This document shows, piece by piece, positions 8,054 to 16,709 of a stretch of DNA of 43,982 nt. How positions within the stretch are numbered: the stretch's first letter is position 1; every line of letters starts with the position of its first letter. The DNA is taken from positions 1 through 43,982 of the forward strand of contig JAFVBO010000055.1 of assembly GCA_017479935.1 (NCBI GenBank), written 5' to 3'. The stretch is from Lachnospiraceae bacterium (GTDB lineage Bacteria; Bacillota; Clostridia; Lachnospirales; Lachnospiraceae). The notes under the pieces were generated by a model. It saw only the letters and a list, made by a program, of their open reading frames with translations, made no database searches and was not told the DNA's origin. A program made the translations under genes and the position numbers.

Positions 8054-9250
8054 ATGGATTTAGATATCGCGAGCGTCCTTTCTCACGCCGGTGACGGACA
8101 GTTTGAAAAAGCGCTGCGAAACCAGAACTCTGTCCCGGAGGTGCTGCCGGTATACATGACCAGCGTCTTTGCCTTTGACGACGTGCAAAGCGTGGATGAC
8201 ATCTACGAAGGGGCAGCGGAGGGCTACGTTTATTCCCGGATGCGCCATCCGAACCACGATGCGCTCGCCGTTTCTCTTTCCAAAGCAGAGGGCGGTGAAA
8301 ACGCGCTTGTGTTCTCATCCGGCATGGCTGCCATCATCATGAGCATCCTAAGTGTTGTCAGCACAGGGGATCATATCGTTTCTTCGCCTGTCCTGTATGG
8401 AGGCGTTCGGGATTATCTGGAGAATGAACTGAAGCGTTTTGGCGTTTCGGTCACATTTGTGGATTTCTCGGATCCGCATGCGGTCGAAGAAGCCATCCGG
8501 CCAAATACCCGGCTGGTTTATACGGAAACCATCAGTAACCCCTTAATGGCTGTTCCGGATGTTCCTGCCATCGCAGAAATCGCTCATCAAAGAGGCTCGC
8601 TGTTTTTCATCGACAATACCTTCGCATCGCCCATTGTTATGCGGCCCCTCCTGCATGGCGCTGACTTGGTGCTGTACAGCGCCACAAAGTACCTGGGCGG
8701 TCACAGCGATCTGGTAGGCGGAGCAGCCATCGGTTCCGCAAAGCTGATAGCTGCCATCCAAAAAAAGCTGACGCTCTACGGAGCTACCTTAGGGGCTGCC
8801 GAAAGCTGGCTTTTGGCACGCAGCCTGCGCACCTTGGAGCTGAGAGTGACCCGGCAGTCCGAAAATGCGCTGAAAATGGCGGAATTTCTGGAAAGCCATG
8901 CCTCCGTCGAGCGCGTGTACTATCCGGGACTTGTCTCCAACCGGGATCATGCCACCTCGCAAAAGCTTTTCCGCAATGGTTTGTACGGAGGAATGCTCAG
9001 CGTGGACATCAAAGGCGGAGAAGCCGCGGCAACTGCTGTCGTCAATCATCTCGGCTTTATTAAATATGTCCCCAGTCTGGCCGGAACCGCCACATCGGTT
9101 TCCTATCCCGCGAAGACCTCCCACCGGGCATACAGCAAAGAAGAACTGAAAAAGGCCGGAATTTCTTTAGGGCAGCTTCGCTTTTCTGCCGGAATCGAAA
9201 GGGCGGAAGACATCATCAAGCAGCTGGATGAAGCGCTGGGGAGCATTTAG
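8054..9250 (+). CDS. Cys/Met metabolism PLP-dependent enzyme (cystathionine gamma-synthase / methionine gamma-lyase type)
   Basis: The 398-aa fold-type I PLP enzyme carries the PLP Lys212 in SATKYLGGHSD, phosphate-binding Tyr60/Arg62 (YSR), ring-stacking Tyr115 (LYGG) and Asp187 (IDNTF). The conserved C-terminal substrate Arg lies in GQLRFSAGIE. This superfamily includes cystathionine gamma-synthase, cystathionine beta- and gamma-lyase, O-acetylhomoserine sulfhydrylase and methionine gamma-lyase; I cannot separate these by eye. GGAGG at 8041-8045 sets the start. Its position after a methionine importer fits either breakdown of imported methionine or transsulfuration. The QueG-like gene begins one base after its stop. 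Confidence 0.9.
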   Translation: MDLDIASVLSHAGDGQFEKALRNQNSVPEVLPVYMTSVFAFDDVQSVDDIYEGAAEGYVYSRMRHPNHDALAVSLSKAEGGENALVFSSGMAAIIMSILSVVSTGDHIVSSPVLYGGVRDYLENELKRFGVSVTFVDFSDPHAVEEAIRPNTRLVYTETISNPLMAVPDVPAIAEIAHQRGSLFFIDNTFASPIVMRPLLHGADLVLYSATKYLGGHSDLVGGAAIGSAKLIAAIQKKLTLYGATLGAAESWLLARSLRTLELRVTRQSENALKMAEFLESHASVERVYYPGLVSNRDHATSQKLFRNGLYGGMLSVDIKGGEAAATAVVNHLGFIKYVPSLAGTATSVSYPAKTSHRAYSKEELKKAGISLGQLRFSAGIERAEDIIKQLDEALGSI

Positions 9251-9251
9251 C

Positions 9252-10049
9252 ATGAACACATTATCTGCGGACGAGCGTGCCAAACTGAAACAGAAAATCA
9301 AAAGGGAAGCAAAGAAACTGGGGATCAACCTGATTGGTTTCGCAAATGTAGGACGATGGGAAGAATACCGCCTGACCGGGGAGTCGTACTACCCGCACAC
9401 CATCTGGCCATGGGCGCAAACGGTGATCGTCATGGCGGTGCAGATTTATCTTCCCATGCTGGAAACCACGCCCTCCGTGGTCTATTCGGAATTGTACAAC
9501 ACAACAAACCGCATGCTGGATGAGACCGCATACCGCATGGCAAACCAGCTGAATGAACTGGGTTTTAAAGCGCACTTCTTTCCCCGGGACTGTTACGGGG
9601 ATATCTCCGTTCTGGTGAAAAAACCGGAGGCGGCGTTTTCCCATGTCATTGCAGGATATTACGCCGGCCTTGGCACCATCGGCGTGAATCATACGCTTCT
9701 TACGGAGGAATACGGCCCCCGGATCCGCCTGGTAAGCGTGATTACCGATGCCCCTCTTACGCCGGATCCCATGTTGTCAAAAGACCTCTGTATTCGCTGC
9801 CATCAGTGTGTGAAACACTGTCCCATGCAGGTTTTCACGCCCCGGACGGACCGTGTGGCCGCGGACATGGATAAACATAAATGTGCTTTGTATCATCAGC
9901 AGTTAAAAGAAGAGTTTCGTTATCCCTGCGGACGCTGTACCGCCGTCTGCCCGGTCGGAAAAGATAAAAAGCGCTATGGAGCCCATTCCGTCAGCGAAGA
10001 AGGAATTGAACATGTGAGAAGCTTCGGATCCATCCAGGCAGGATCCTGA
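9252..10049 (+). CDS. QueG-like 4Fe-4S protein (epoxyqueuosine reductase-like)
   Basis: The 265-aa protein has two [4Fe-4S] ligand sets: Cys180/183/186/190 (CIRCHQCVKHCP) and Cys211/226/229/233 (ending CGRCTAVCP). The preceding AGLGTIGVNHTLLTEEYG segment resembles the QueG core. True QueG is about 380 aa with a HEAT-like tail that is absent here, so this is a shorter paralogue of unknown substrate, possibly a redox partner or corrinoid-linked reductase. It starts one base after the PLP enzyme stop, with GGGGAG as ribosome site, and is the last gene of the met operon; the long hairpin at 10061-10120 ends it. Involvement in sulfur metabolism is inference from location. Confidence 0.75.
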   Translation: MNTLSADERAKLKQKIKREAKKLGINLIGFANVGRWEEYRLTGESYYPHTIWPWAQTVIVMAVQIYLPMLETTPSVVYSELYNTTNRMLDETAYRMANQLNELGFKAHFFPRDCYGDISVLVKKPEAAFSHVIAGYYAGLGTIGVNHTLLTEEYGPRIRLVSVITDAPLTPDPMLSKDLCIRCHQCVKHCPMQVFTPRTDRVAADMDKHKCALYHQQLKEEFRYPCGRCTAVCPVGKDKKRYGAHSVSEEGIEHVRSFGSIQAGS

Positions 10050-10060
10050 TCTTGACAGGA

Positions 10061-10120
10061 ATCTGACAGGGGACGGTTCTCTGTCAGAAATTCTGACAGA
10101 GAACCGTCCCCTTGTCAGAT
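10061..10120. repeat. Diverged REP-like inverted pair acting as a terminator-like hairpin
   Basis: Arms 10061-10089 and 10091-10120 pair almost perfectly over about 29 bp, with a one-base bulge. Each arm is a repeat core TGACAGGGGACGG followed by TTCTCTGTCA, a variant of the family in which the right half is changed identically in both arms. It lies directly after the met operon. Confidence 0.9.
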
Positions 10121-10138
10121 TCTCAGATTTCGAATCTC

Positions 10139-10167
10139 TTGCATTCAAACGAAAAATAAGGTAGAAT
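10139..10167 (+). promoter_or_regulatory. Promoter of trpB
   Basis: TTGCAT (10139-10144), a 17-bp spacer and TAGAAT (10162-10167). The leader is only about 40 nt, too short for a trp attenuator or T-box. Confidence 0.7.
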
Positions 10168-10210
10168 AGCCGGAAATCATTCTTCATACAGCAGAAAGGG
10201 ACTCACGCTT

Positions 10211-11467
10211 ATGAACAAGTACAGAGATTTCGACAACTACCTGAAAGAATACCCCACGGAGGACGGATGGTTCGGCAAATACGGCGGCAACTACCTGGAG
10301 GATCCGGAGCTCATCAAAGCCTTCAACGAATACGCCACGGCCTATGAAACCATCGCCCAGTCGGCCCAGTTTATCTCCGAGCTGCGCCGCATCCGCCGCG
10401 ATTTCCAGGGCCGCCCGACCCCGGTCTACCACTGCCAGAACCTCTCCAATTTGCTTGGCAGAACCCAGATCTATCTGAAACGGGAGGACTTAAACCACAC
10501 CGGCGCCCACAAATTAAACCACTGCATGGGCGAAGGGCTCCTGGCCAAGTACCTGGGCAAGAAAAAACTGATTGCGGAAACCGGTGCCGGCCAGCACGGC
10601 GTAGCGCTGGCCACGGCTGCTGCCTACTTCGGCCTGGAGTGCGATATTTACATGGGTGAGGTGGACATCGCCAAGCAGGCGCCGAACGTGACCCGCATGA
10701 AAATGCTGGGGGCCAACGTCATCCCGGTTTCCTTCGGCTTAAAGACCTTAAAGGAAGCGGTGGATGCCGCCTTCGAAGCTTACTCCCGGGAATACAAAAC
10801 CGCCATCTACTGCATCGGCACCGCGGCCGGCCCGCATCCTTTCCCGCTTATGGTCCGCGATTTCCAGTACTGCATCGGCGAGGAAGCCCGCGAGCAGTTC
10901 CTTTCCCAGACCGGCCATCTGCCGGATCAGGTGACGGCCTGCGTGGGCGGCGGTTCCAACTCCATCGGCATGTTCACGCCGTTTTTGGCGGATCCCGTGG
11001 AGCTGATCGGCGTGGAGCCCTTGGGCCGCGGCCCCAAGCTGGGTGACCACGCAGCCTCCATCACCTACGGCAAGGAAGGCGTGATGCACGGCTTTAAGAG
11101 CATCATGCTGGCCGATGAAAACGGCGATCCCGCCCCGGTTTATTCCAACGCAAGCGGTCTGGACTACCCGGCGGCCGGCCCGGAGCACGCGCTTTTGCAT
11201 GACCTGAACCGGATCAAATACACCACCATCAGTGACGAGGAAGCCATCGAGGCCCTGTTCCTCCTGTCCCGCCACGAAGGCATCATCCCGGCCATCGAAA
11301 GTTCGCACGCGCTGGCCTACGCCATCAAGGTAGCGCGCACCGGCATGACCGGTTCCATCCTCGTGAACCTTTCCGGCCGCGGCGACAAGGATCTGGATTT
11401 CGTTGTGGAAAACTATGGCTACGGCCCGGAGTTTTTGGAGAAGATGGCGAAGAAACGCGGCGAGTGA
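10211..11467 (+). CDS. trpB: Tryptophan synthase beta chain (solitary)
   Basis: The 418-aa PLP enzyme makes tryptophan from indole and serine. PLP Lys101 is in HTGAHKLNH, the catalytic Glu123 in AETGAGQHG, the phosphate loop is GGGSNS (246-251) and Ser388 is in NLSGRGDKD. The family usually has HKINN after the lysine; HKLNH is a departure. No trpA or other trp gene is near and it has its own promoter, so it may salvage free indole, or partner with a TrpA encoded elsewhere. AGAAAGGGA precedes the start. A REP-like cluster follows the stop. Confidence 0.9.
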   Translation: MNKYRDFDNYLKEYPTEDGWFGKYGGNYLEDPELIKAFNEYATAYETIAQSAQFISELRRIRRDFQGRPTPVYHCQNLSNLLGRTQIYLKREDLNHTGAHKLNHCMGEGLLAKYLGKKKLIAETGAGQHGVALATAAAYFGLECDIYMGEVDIAKQAPNVTRMKMLGANVIPVSFGLKTLKEAVDAAFEAYSREYKTAIYCIGTAAGPHPFPLMVRDFQYCIGEEAREQFLSQTGHLPDQVTACVGGGSNSIGMFTPFLADPVELIGVEPLGRGPKLGDHAASITYGKEGVMHGFKSIMLADENGDPAPVYSNASGLDYPAAGPEHALLHDLNRIKYTTISDEEAIEALFLLSRHEGIIPAIESSHALAYAIKVARTGMTGSILVNLSGRGDKDLDFVVENYGYGPEFLEKMAKKRGE

Positions 11468-11493
11468 AGCTGACAAAAGATGACAAGGAAAGC

Positions 11494-11634
11494 TGACAGG
11501 GGACGAAGCTGACAGGGGACGGGCCTGTGTCACAAAAGATGACAGGGGACGGGCCTATGTCACGAAAGATGACAGGGGACGGGCCTATGTCACAAAAGCT
11601 TTTCGCTTTTGTGACACAGACCCGTCCCCTGTCA
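11494..11634. repeat. REP-like repeat cluster with terminal hairpin after trpB
   Basis: There is a partial copy at 11494-11508, forward copies at 11510-11532, 11540-11562 and 11570-11592, and a reverse copy at 11612-11634. The three forward copies are 30 bp apart. The last forward and the reverse copy pair, extended through CACAAAAGC/GCTTTTGTG, to give a hairpin of roughly 30 bp that probably terminates trpB. Confidence 0.95.
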
Positions 11635-11765
11635 GCTTCTCTCCCCATCTCAGCCTCCCACACACGAGGGGACCCTCTTCGTTAAGGCTAAGACAGTTCG
11701 AAACCGGAGTCATTGCACAAGATGCGCCAAAAGAAGCGTACCTGGATTTTCTGTAAATGATTCGA

Positions 11766-12221
11766 TTAATCCGCTTTGATCATGGAAGCGCAGTGAGGGC
11801 ACTTCGTAGCGCCAATCTTGATCTTTTCCTTGCAATACGGGCAATCCATCTCGGTCGGCGCGGCCTTTTCCGCATCGTCCTTCTTCTTCATAAAGCGGTT
11901 AATCTGCTTCATAACAAGGAACAGGGCAAACGCGACAATCAGGAAATTCAAGATTGCCGTCAGGAAATTGCCGTAGGCCAGAACAGCCGCGCCGGAATCC
12001 TGTGCGGCCTTCAGGCTCGCATACTTCTGTCCGTCCATCGCCAGGAACAGATTGGTGAAATCGATGCTCTTCGTGAAAATACTAAGGAGCGGCATGATCA
12101 TATCGTTGACCAGGGAGTTGACGATCGACGTAAACGCGGCGCCGATGACCATACCTACGGCCAGATCCATCATGTTGCCCTTCATGGCAAACGCTTTGAA
12201 CTCTTCCAAAAACTTTTTCAT
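11766..12221 (-). CDS. mscL: Large-conductance mechanosensitive channel MscL with C-terminal zinc ribbon
   Basis: The 151-aa membrane channel opens under membrane tension to release solutes on osmotic downshock. The N-terminal MKKFLEEFKAFAMKGNMMDLAVG is the typical amphipathic helix plus first pore helix; the second membrane helix spans about residues 86-105. After the usual end of the channel come Cys127/130 (CPYC) and Cys141/144 (CPHC), a zinc-ribbon knuckle pair. Canonical MscL is about 130-140 aa without it. AAAGGAGA precedes the start. It is a single gene with its own promoter, convergent with trpB. Confidence 0.95.
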   Translation of the reverse strand: MKKFLEEFKAFAMKGNMMDLAVGMVIGAAFTSIVNSLVNDMIMPLLSIFTKSIDFTNLFLAMDGQKYASLKAAQDSGAAVLAYGNFLTAILNFLIVAFALFLVMKQINRFMKKKDDAEKAAPTEMDCPYCKEKIKIGATKCPHCASMIKAD

Positions 12222-12254
12222 GATCCAAATCTCCTTTCATGGTCCCCTGTGCTA

Positions 12255-12283
12255 TTTATACCGCAGTTTTCCGCCTCTTTCAA
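12255..12283 (-). promoter_or_regulatory. Promoter of mscL
   Basis: On the minus strand TTGAAA (12283-12278), a 17-bp spacer and TATAAA (12260-12255). Confidence 0.65.
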
Positions 12284-12379
12284 CCAAAAATAAACATAAC
12301 TACTCAACAGCACAGGTCTGAGGTATAATGCCTCCATAGACCAGGGGACAGATCAGGTCCCGGAACAGGATGTGGCAAC

Positions 12380-13273
12380 ATGACCGCGTATTATCACCTT
12401 CCCGGATTATTCGAATTTTATGATTTCTATCGGGTGTTTCTCCCGCTGTTTCGCACGCACAGAGAATATTTTTATGACTGGTGCGACATCGGCTCCCTCT
12501 ATGGCGCGCCGGCCGGCTGTCTGTGGGACGGCGGCCGGGCAGGCTTTGGCGATGCCGGACCGGAGGATGTGGCCGCACTTCTGCGGGAATATGGCGTGTC
12601 CGCGCGCCTTACCTTCAGCAACAGCCTGCTGCGCCCGGAGCATCTTCGCGATGTGAAGTGTCAGGCGCTCTGCGCCTTGTTCCATCACAACGGCCCTGTA
12701 GCAAGCGGCATCATCGTAAGCTCAGACCTTCTGCTTGGCTATCTTGCGAAGAACTATCCGGACTTCTATTTTGTCTCTTCCACCACCAAGGTGCTAACCG
12801 ACTTCGCGCAGCTAAAAAAGGAGTGCGACCGTGAGGAGTTTCGCTACGTGGTGCCCGATTTCCGCTTAAACAAGGCCTTCCGCCAGCTAAGCACCCTGTC
12901 TGATGCGCAAAAACAAAAGCTGGAGTTTTTATGCAACGAATGCTGCTGGTACGCCTGCCCGGACCGAAAAAATTGCTATGAAAGCGTCAGCCGCCAGAAC
13001 CTGGGGGAGGACGACCCGGAACACATCTGCGTATCTCCCACGGCCGCGCGGGGCTATCGGTTTTCCGATGCCATGAAAAATCCAGGCTTCATCAGCCTGG
13101 AGGATATTCAAACCGTCTATCTGCCAAATGGCTTCTCCCACTTTAAAATCGAAGGAAGAAGCCTGGGAAGCGCCATTTTGCTGGAGTTTCTGCTCTATTA
13201 CATGACAAAGCCCGCCTACCAGCTGATCGTGCGGGAAGAACTCTATCTGGACAGCACGCTGGATCTGTTCTGA
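12380..13273 (+). CDS. Uncharacterised protein with U32-peptidase-like features
   Basis: The product is 297 aa, without signal peptide or membrane helix. A cysteine cluster, CNECCWYACPDRKNCYE, lies near residue 190, and a late FSHFKIEGRS segment resembles the FKIEGR motif of U32 family proteins. The N-terminal half reads like a TIM-barrel alternation of strands and helices (ARLTFSNSLL, PDFYFVSSTTKVL, FRYVVPDFRLN). U32 proteins use Fe-S-type cysteines and act in tRNA hydroxylation, ubiquinone or peptide metabolism; which, if any, applies is unknown. The ribosome site is weak (CAGGATG); TATAAT at 12324-12329 may be its -10 box. A strong terminator follows. The assignment is tentative. Confidence 0.55.
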   Translation: MTAYYHLPGLFEFYDFYRVFLPLFRTHREYFYDWCDIGSLYGAPAGCLWDGGRAGFGDAGPEDVAALLREYGVSARLTFSNSLLRPEHLRDVKCQALCALFHHNGPVASGIIVSSDLLLGYLAKNYPDFYFVSSTTKVLTDFAQLKKECDREEFRYVVPDFRLNKAFRQLSTLSDAQKQKLEFLCNECCWYACPDRKNCYESVSRQNLGEDDPEHICVSPTAARGYRFSDAMKNPGFISLEDIQTVYLPNGFSHFKIEGRSLGSAILLEFLLYYMTKPAYQLIVREELYLDSTLDLF

Positions 13274-13294
13274 CCCGGTAGAAAATCAAAAAGA

Positions 13295-13346
13295 GGGCGT
13301 CCTTGGCGGTCAGAAACAGATCGCCAAGGACGCCCCCATTTTTTTC
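13295..13346. terminator. Intrinsic terminator, 14-bp stem
   Basis: GGGCGTCCTTGGCG (13295-13308) pairs perfectly with 13322-13335, followed by CCATTTTTTTC. It ends the plus-strand gene before and, read the other way, the convergent GH3 operon. Confidence 0.9.
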
Positions 13347-13371
13347 TGGTTACCCGGCTTATCCAGTCCGA

Positions 13372-13731
13372 TCAGGCCGCGCCTGCCTCCGCGAACAGAA
13401 ACGACACCAGAATGGCTCCCAGGTAGATAAAGTAGGCTGTGGTATTTCCTCCGATAAAGTTCACCTGATTCCAGAGATCGGAAAACGAAGGAAGGACATA
13501 ATACAGCATCAGGCCAAAGCATACACCCAGGCACATCGCGGCAGCCATCGGGAGGAAATCCGCCCGGTTGAACAGGCTGAGATTTTCGCATAAGGCCGCC
13601 AGGAGAAGCAGCACAACGATCACAGGCTGATAGCAGCTGTCCGTGTGGCTTTGAATAAAATAGTAGATCATGGTAATCAGGGACAAGGCCGCGGCCGCCG
13701 TCCTCAGATCATAGCTCTGATATTCTTTCAT
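13372..13731 (-). CDS. Small integral membrane protein, last gene of the GH3 operon
   Basis: The 119-aa protein has about four hydrophobic segments (roughly residues 10-27, 34-48, 61-80 and 97-113) and short loops. I do not recognise the family. It starts 3 nt after the GH3 stop, so it is translated with it. The ribosome site is GAAAGGAG in the end of the GH3 gene. A role in anchoring or substrate handling is only suggested by the operon. Confidence 0.65.
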   Translation of the reverse strand: MKEYQSYDLRTAAAALSLITMIYYFIQSHTDSCYQPVIVVLLLLAALCENLSLFNRADFLPMAAAMCLGVCFGLMLYYVLPSFSDLWNQVNFIGGNTTAYFIYLGAILVSFLFAEAGAA

Positions 13732-13734
13732 GTC

Positions 13735-16617
13735 CTAGTTCTCCTTTCCTTTTTTCAGGCTACGCCCATAAAGCACAAGACCTGCAACGGTCAGAACACC
13801 CAGGAGGATGTCCAGCGCAATGACAGCATACTGCCACCAGCTGAGGCCATCGTCGATCACCATGTCATAGGAGAGGCGATTGGCCAGATTAGAGTTGACA
13901 TAGGAGTAAAAAATCCGTTTATTCGCCTGGCGCAAATGACCCAGCATGGTTCCGTCATCATTTCTGGTAATCCACTGATAGATGGCTTTGGCATTGTCAT
14001 TCATGCAGAATTCATCGGTCCCGCCTGCCAGGCTGTCCAGAGGAGTCCCGGATCCGGCATCCGTAATGGTAAAGCCCTTAAAGCCCCATTCACCGCGAAG
14101 GATCTGATTGTTTACCACATCGTTTTCACAGGTCAGCACCAGGCCGTACCGGCTGTATGACGTCATGGTGGACAGTCCGCCGCCTTTGGTAAAGGCTCCT
14201 TCGAAGCCGCGGAGCGGTCCCTGCCTCCAGGCCTGTTCCGTGGTAAACGTGCAGACGCCGTACCGGTTCATCTCCTGGTCATTTCCGGCAAAGTGCTTGA
14301 TGGAAGATACCAGCCCCTTCTTCTGCATGGCGCCGACCTCCAGGCCCGCGCACAGATAACTGTAATAGCTGTCCTCGGAATAATACTCAAAGTTCCGTCC
14401 TCCGAAAGGTGTGCGGTGGATGTCCGCGCCGGGAGACCAGACGGCAACGCGGCCGCTAAACAGCGCTTCCTCGGCAAAGAAATCGCCGCGATCCGCCATC
14501 AGAGAAGGGTTAAACGCCGCAGCGGCTACGCTCTGGCCTACATACTGCACACCGCCGGCACCGTCCGGGCCATCGTTCTGGGAAACAGCAGGAAAACCGA
14601 TATCCTTTACAGCCTTCAATCCTCCCATATCGCTGGTCATGGTGGTCATCTGAAGAATGGTCATCTGATCGATGAACGCATCCCACTTTTCATCCTCGAA
14701 AGGCACGCCTTTCATATCGGTCAGAAGAAGGGTAACATCCGCTCCCTGGGTATAGGCGTCAATCCCGGGGCCATCGGACGGCCGCGTATACATTTCGTAG
14801 CTTCCTTCCCCGTTCGTGCTGAGATTCAGGACTTCTGCCATCGCGGCAGTGGCGGATAAAGAGGTCAGCTCCTTCGGGAAAGTATTCCAGTCCTGACGGG
14901 TCAGATAGGTAACCGCGCCGGGAATCCATGTGTTGATATCCGCATCTGCCATCCGGTTTTCCACGATGGAACCGCCCATGGTAAGGTAAGTGGAATCATC
15001 GGTCTGCTCCAGCGTCCAGACACAGGCGGCAGAAGGCTCTCCCTGCACCGGCATCCCGTTGTGATCGTACAATCCGTCGATGTTCTGTTTCGCCAGAATG
15101 TTGTTTAACGCCTCGTGGGCTCCGTTCCCGGTCGCGAAAAAGTACGAACCTGCCTCCAGCGTATAGCCGCCTTTTTGGTCATGTGCATGACTGTCGTAGC
15201 TGGCCAGCAGATACTTGTCCACCCGGACGGTGACGGTTTCTTCTTCGCCGGGGGCAAGCAGCTTTGTTTTTCCGAAGCCAACGAGCTGAACCGCCGATTT
15301 TTCCACCAGATTTTCCCGGTCATACTCGGTATAGGGGACCTGAACATAAATCTGCACCGGCGTTTTTCCGGCGATGTCTCCGGTGTTTTTCACAGTCACT
15401 TCCAGCGTGAATTCTTCCCCGCTTTCCCCCGCGTCGGAGAAACCGGTGATTTCCCGGCTGAACGTGGTATAGCTCAGGCCATAGCCAAAGGGAAAGGCAA
15501 CTTCTTCCGCGTAATTCCATGCGCCTTGGGACGCAAAACTTCCGGCTTGCGAATTTGCCTGAAAGCGGTTCCGAACGAGATCCTCGTAGCGGGTTTCGTA
15601 ATAACGGTAACCCACATAGATTCCTTCGCTCTCCACAAGATATTTGTCCGTGACATCGTGGACGCCAACACTGGTGAGACCGAACTCACCGGCATTGGAG
15701 TAGGTATAATCGCCAAAGTTCTGGGTCGCGGGAGCCGACAGAGAATCGACGGCGTAGGTGTCAATCAGAGCGCCGGACGGGTTTGCCTGTCCGGTCAGCA
15801 AGTGGACAACCCCTTCAAAGCCGTAAGAACCGGGGGTGCCGATCCAGAGGCAGGCGTCCACACCGTAATCTTCCCTGTCCATCCAGCCCAGTTCTATCGG
15901 ATTGCCGCTGTTTACCAGAAGAAGGACCCTCGAAAAATGCGCGCGGGCCATGCGCAGAACGGCTTTTTCACTCTCATGCAGGGACAGTTGGCTTACTCCG
16001 TCAACGTCTTTCCGCATCAGGTCGGTTCCCTCTCCACCATAACGGGAAAACAGGACGATGGCCAGATCGTTATATTCGGTAAAGGATTTTACGATTGCGT
16101 CGGTAAAGAAGGCTTCCCCTTCCTCTCCGATGTCCCCGCTGAATTTGTCCCGTGTCTTCTTGCTGGTTCCATAGGCCGATGCAACCGTTTCATTGATGGT
16201 AAAACCGGCGTTTTCCAGCGCGTCCCGAAGGGATACGCCATCATCGTTAAACCCGGGGCCGCCGGACGTGTACCGGTACACCGGATCCACGCTGGCCCGT
16301 CCTAAGAGAGTGATCATTTTCACCGAAGAATCCAGCGGGAGAATGCCGTTGTTCTTCAGGAGAACACTTCCCTCTTCCTGAGTCTGCACGTTATGGGCCC
16401 GCAGGTCGGCCAGCATAGCGGTCTGATTTGTACTGTTGATATCACCGTAACGGCTGGCGAAAACGGTTTCACCTCCTACCGTCACGTTGGTATGCTTGAC
16501 CCCCAGCGCTTCATCCACCATTCCATCGTATTGCCAGAGCAGCAAAGACGATCCGATTGCTGAGGTGAGCAGCAGGGCAAACAACGGCGTGAGTCTTTTC
16601 CATATATTCTTTTTCAT
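13735..16617 (-). CDS. Membrane-anchored glycoside hydrolase family 3 protein, swapped domain order
   Basis: The 960-aa GH3 enzyme has the C-terminal-type alpha/beta domain first (QEEGSVLLKNNGILPL near residue 55). A fibronectin-III-like part follows (PFGYGLSYTTF). The TIM-barrel half comes last, with KHFAGNDQE and nucleophile Asp853 in FTITDAGSG. This reversed order is known in some clostridial beta-glucosidases. A hydrophobic helix follows MKKNIWKRLT at the N-terminus and another (YAVIALDILLGVLTVAGLVL) lies at the C-terminus, so the enzyme is probably held outside the membrane at both ends. GGAGG before 16617 sets the start; the frame open to 16689 is not used. Substrate unknown (beta-glucoside or xyloside). 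It is probably controlled by the divergent AraC regulator. Confidence 0.9.
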   Translation of the reverse strand: MKKNIWKRLTPLFALLLTSAIGSSLLLWQYDGMVDEALGVKHTNVTVGGETVFASRYGDINSTNQTAMLADLRAHNVQTQEEGSVLLKNNGILPLDSSVKMITLLGRASVDPVYRYTSGGPGFNDDGVSLRDALENAGFTINETVASAYGTSKKTRDKFSGDIGEEGEAFFTDAIVKSFTEYNDLAIVLFSRYGGEGTDLMRKDVDGVSQLSLHESEKAVLRMARAHFSRVLLLVNSGNPIELGWMDREDYGVDACLWIGTPGSYGFEGVVHLLTGQANPSGALIDTYAVDSLSAPATQNFGDYTYSNAGEFGLTSVGVHDVTDKYLVESEGIYVGYRYYETRYEDLVRNRFQANSQAGSFASQGAWNYAEEVAFPFGYGLSYTTFSREITGFSDAGESGEEFTLEVTVKNTGDIAGKTPVQIYVQVPYTEYDRENLVEKSAVQLVGFGKTKLLAPGEEETVTVRVDKYLLASYDSHAHDQKGGYTLEAGSYFFATGNGAHEALNNILAKQNIDGLYDHNGMPVQGEPSAACVWTLEQTDDSTYLTMGGSIVENRMADADINTWIPGAVTYLTRQDWNTFPKELTSLSATAAMAEVLNLSTNGEGSYEMYTRPSDGPGIDAYTQGADVTLLLTDMKGVPFEDEKWDAFIDQMTILQMTTMTSDMGGLKAVKDIGFPAVSQNDGPDGAGGVQYVGQSVAAAAFNPSLMADRGDFFAEEALFSGRVAVWSPGADIHRTPFGGRNFEYYSEDSYYSYLCAGLEVGAMQKKGLVSSIKHFAGNDQEMNRYGVCTFTTEQAWRQGPLRGFEGAFTKGGGLSTMTSYSRYGLVLTCENDVVNNQILRGEWGFKGFTITDAGSGTPLDSLAGGTDEFCMNDNAKAIYQWITRNDDGTMLGHLRQANKRIFYSYVNSNLANRLSYDMVIDDGLSWWQYAVIALDILLGVLTVAGLVLYGRSLKKGKEN

Positions 16618-16709
16618 ACTTCGTGCCTCCATTTTTGCGAAACTGCAAATTGACCTGCCTTGTGATGGCGTAAACCAATCACAGATCATGATCCGCAGTC
16701 CTTCTGTCC

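Noticed and set aside
10748-11533. Minus-strand frame of 261 codons over trpB
   Set aside because: It is an antisense shadow of trpB and includes REP repeat sequence at its start; His/Gly-rich composition typical of shadow frames.
15115-16305. Long plus-strand frame of 396 codons
   Set aside because: It lies antisense to the GH3 gene, whose catalytic motifs are clear; no promoter, ribosome site or recognisable domain.
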